Shown piece after piece: positions 62,902 to 64,000 of a DNA stretch of 64,000 bases. The stretch spans positions 62,001 through 126,000 of the forward strand of contig DCMZ01000015.1 in assembly GCA_002321895.1 (NCBI GenBank). Direction: 5' to 3'. Both the position numbers and the translations under genes were made by a program. The stretch is from Bdellovibrionaceae bacterium UBA1609 (GTDB lineage Bacteria > Bdellovibrionota > Bdellovibrionia > Bdellovibrionales > UBA1609). The stretch's first letter is position 1. Each line of letters opens with the position of its first letter. The notes below the pieces were generated by a model that saw nothing but the letters and a program-made list of their open reading frames with translations, did no database searches and had not been told where the DNA came from.

Positions 62902-63197
62902 AGACCATGCCTCCTGCACTAGCTGGTTCTAATACATCCTAAATAAGGGTCAATCTCTTGTTACAACACTCATGAAAAAGCCTGAAATCTTTAATAGTTA
63001 AACTACATTTGCTTAATGAGTTGGCAAACTGAACTCTGCCTTCTCATTCATCAAATTTTGTAAAATAGCGTTATATAGTGTTTCGTGTAGACTCTCACCC
63101 CGACATACGCCAACATCTAAGTCATTGTAAGTCATGCCGACTTTTAAAAATAGGTCGATGGCCTTAGATCTTTAACACCATCAAGGAAGGACCCTAG

Positions 63198-63992
63198 ATG
63201 CGACAATATCTCGAACTCATGTCCCACGTTATGGAAAATGGAACCGACCGACCAGATAGAACTGGAACTGGCACCCGCAGTGTTTTTGGACACCAATTGC
63301 GATTTGACCTACAGGAAGGCTTTCCTATGGTCACAACTAAAAAAGTCCATTTGAAATCCATCATTCACGAATTGCTTTGGTTTTTAAGTGGCGACACCAA
63401 CGTAAAGTACCTCCAAGACAATGGCGTACGGATCTGGAATGAATGGGCCGACGAAAACGGGGAACTGGGTCGCGTCTACGGCGCGCAGTGGAGGAGCTGG
63501 CAGGCGGCCGACGGTCAATGCATAGACCAAATTAAAAACGTGGTTGAGCTCATAAAAAATAATCCCAACAGTCGTCGAATGTTGGTGGTGGCTTTTAACC
63601 CGGGTGAAATCGAAGGGATGGCTCTTCCGCCTTGTCATGCTTTTTTTCAGTTTTATGTAGCTGATGGGAAACTCTCCTGTCAGCTTTATCAAAGAAGTGC
63701 CGATGTATTTTTAGGAGTACCATTTAACATTTCCAGCTATGCACTTCTTACTATGATGGTCGCCCAAGTGTGTAACTTAGCTCCGGGTGAGTTTATTCAT
63801 ACCTTTGGTGATGCACACATTTATCATAATCATTTTGAACAATGCCGTACGCAGCTGGAAAGAAAACCTCATCCGTTACCAAAGATGTTTATCAATCCAG
63901 AAGTAAAAGACCTTTTCGGGTTTAAGTTTGAAGATTTTATTTTAAGCGATTACGAAGCTCACCCTCATATTAAAGGTATGGTTTCCGTATGA
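63198..63992 (+). CDS. thyA: Thymidylate synthase
   Basis: 264 aa, same length as E. coli ThyA. It makes dTMP from dUMP and methylene-tetrahydrofolate. Catalytic Cys146 in LPPCHAFFQFY, RTGTGTRSVFG phosphate/folate loop, QRSADVFLGVPFNI, and HIYHNH. AAGGAAGGA (63183-63191) precedes the ATG. The stop TGA overlaps an ATG (ATGA) beginning at 63989. Confidence 0.98.
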   Translation: MRQYLELMSHVMENGTDRPDRTGTGTRSVFGHQLRFDLQEGFPMVTTKKVHLKSIIHELLWFLSGDTNVKYLQDNGVRIWNEWADENGELGRVYGAQWRSWQAADGQCIDQIKNVVELIKNNPNSRRMLVVAFNPGEIEGMALPPCHAFFQFYVADGKLSCQLYQRSADVFLGVPFNISSYALLTMMVAQVCNLAPGEFIHTFGDAHIYHNHFEQCRTQLERKPHPLPKMFINPEVKDLFGFKFEDFILSDYEAHPHIKGMVSV

Positions 63993-64000
63993 TCCTTTCT
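63989..64000 (+). CDS. folA: Probable start of dihydrofolate reductase gene (truncated by window)
   Basis: ATG overlapping the thyA stop (ATGA), followed by codons for Ile-Leu-Ser up to the window edge. The order thyA-folA with a 4-bp overlap and an opening M-I-L-S, as in many dihydrofolate reductases, suggests folA, but only four codons are visible. Confidence 0.35.

Noticed and set aside
62902..63197. Possible tRNA or small gene in the gap before thyA
   Set aside because: No cloverleaf arms or CCA end and no ORF with a ribosome site; only a short AAGTCAT direct repeat is present.
1..64000. Mobile elements, prophage, CRISPR or restriction genes
   Set aside because: No transposase, integrase, phage structural, Cas or methylase frames seen; the window reads as core chromosome apart from the lipoprotein pair and unknown gene pair.

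Overview
The window looks like chromosome of a motile Gram-negative bacterium of the Bdellovibrionota / former delta-proteobacterial type. This is inferred from gene content (three sigma-54 activators, a large flagellar cluster, many lipoproteins and exported hydrolases, an MCE lipid-transport operon, a carotenoid oxygenase), not from a search. GC content is moderate, genes are tightly packed with frequent 1-8 bp overlaps, and I see no rRNA, tRNA, CRISPR array, phage or intact insertion sequence.

Layout. 1-1825: end of a histidine kinase and its NtrC-type partner. 1976-6720: a small unknown gene, then ileS-lspA-lgt (lipoprotein maturation; lgt appears to start on ATT). 6869-11053: small lipoprotein, yacG, HU, carotenoid oxygenase, pfkA. 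11237-14958: two overlapping, paralogous, exported multi-pass proteins of unknown function behind two tandem sigma-54-like promoters; this is the best candidate for an undescribed system. 15146-36945 (minus strand): the flagellar region, read from right to left as TPR protein, receiverless sigma-54 activator, flgB, flgC, fliE, fliF, fliG, fliH, fliI, fliJ, a MotE-like gene, then two paralogous repeat-containing surface lipoproteins, then fliK, flgD, a small flagellar-operon protein and flgE. Sigma-54-like -24/-12 elements lie before the TPR gene and before fliK, fitting control by the activator encoded in the same operon.

37222-40963: lipoprotein + MlaE/MlaF/MlaD-like phospholipid transporter + LytM-type peptidase. 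41364-48929: DciA-like protein, trmFO, an exported alpha/beta hydrolase, the glmU-glmS pair (UDP-GlcNAc supply) and an M14 carboxypeptidase resembling murein-peptide amidases. 48987-53162: HAD phosphatase, a histidine kinase with a pseudo-receiver and an NtrC-type regulator. 53313-57038: three exported proteins in a row (outer-membrane barrel, a signal-bearing JAMM-motif protein, a prolyl oligopeptidase). 57022-64000: tsaC, purD, a degenerate SDR beside a glutaryl-CoA-dehydrogenase-like enzyme, a small exported protein, an HD phosphohydrolase, thyA and the first codons of a probable folA.

A palindromic intergenic repeat (core GGTGCC-T/A-GGCACC) occurs four times in the left third of the window and nowhere else that I could see. 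Several starts were moved from the longest ORF to a better-supported codon; this is noted in each entry.
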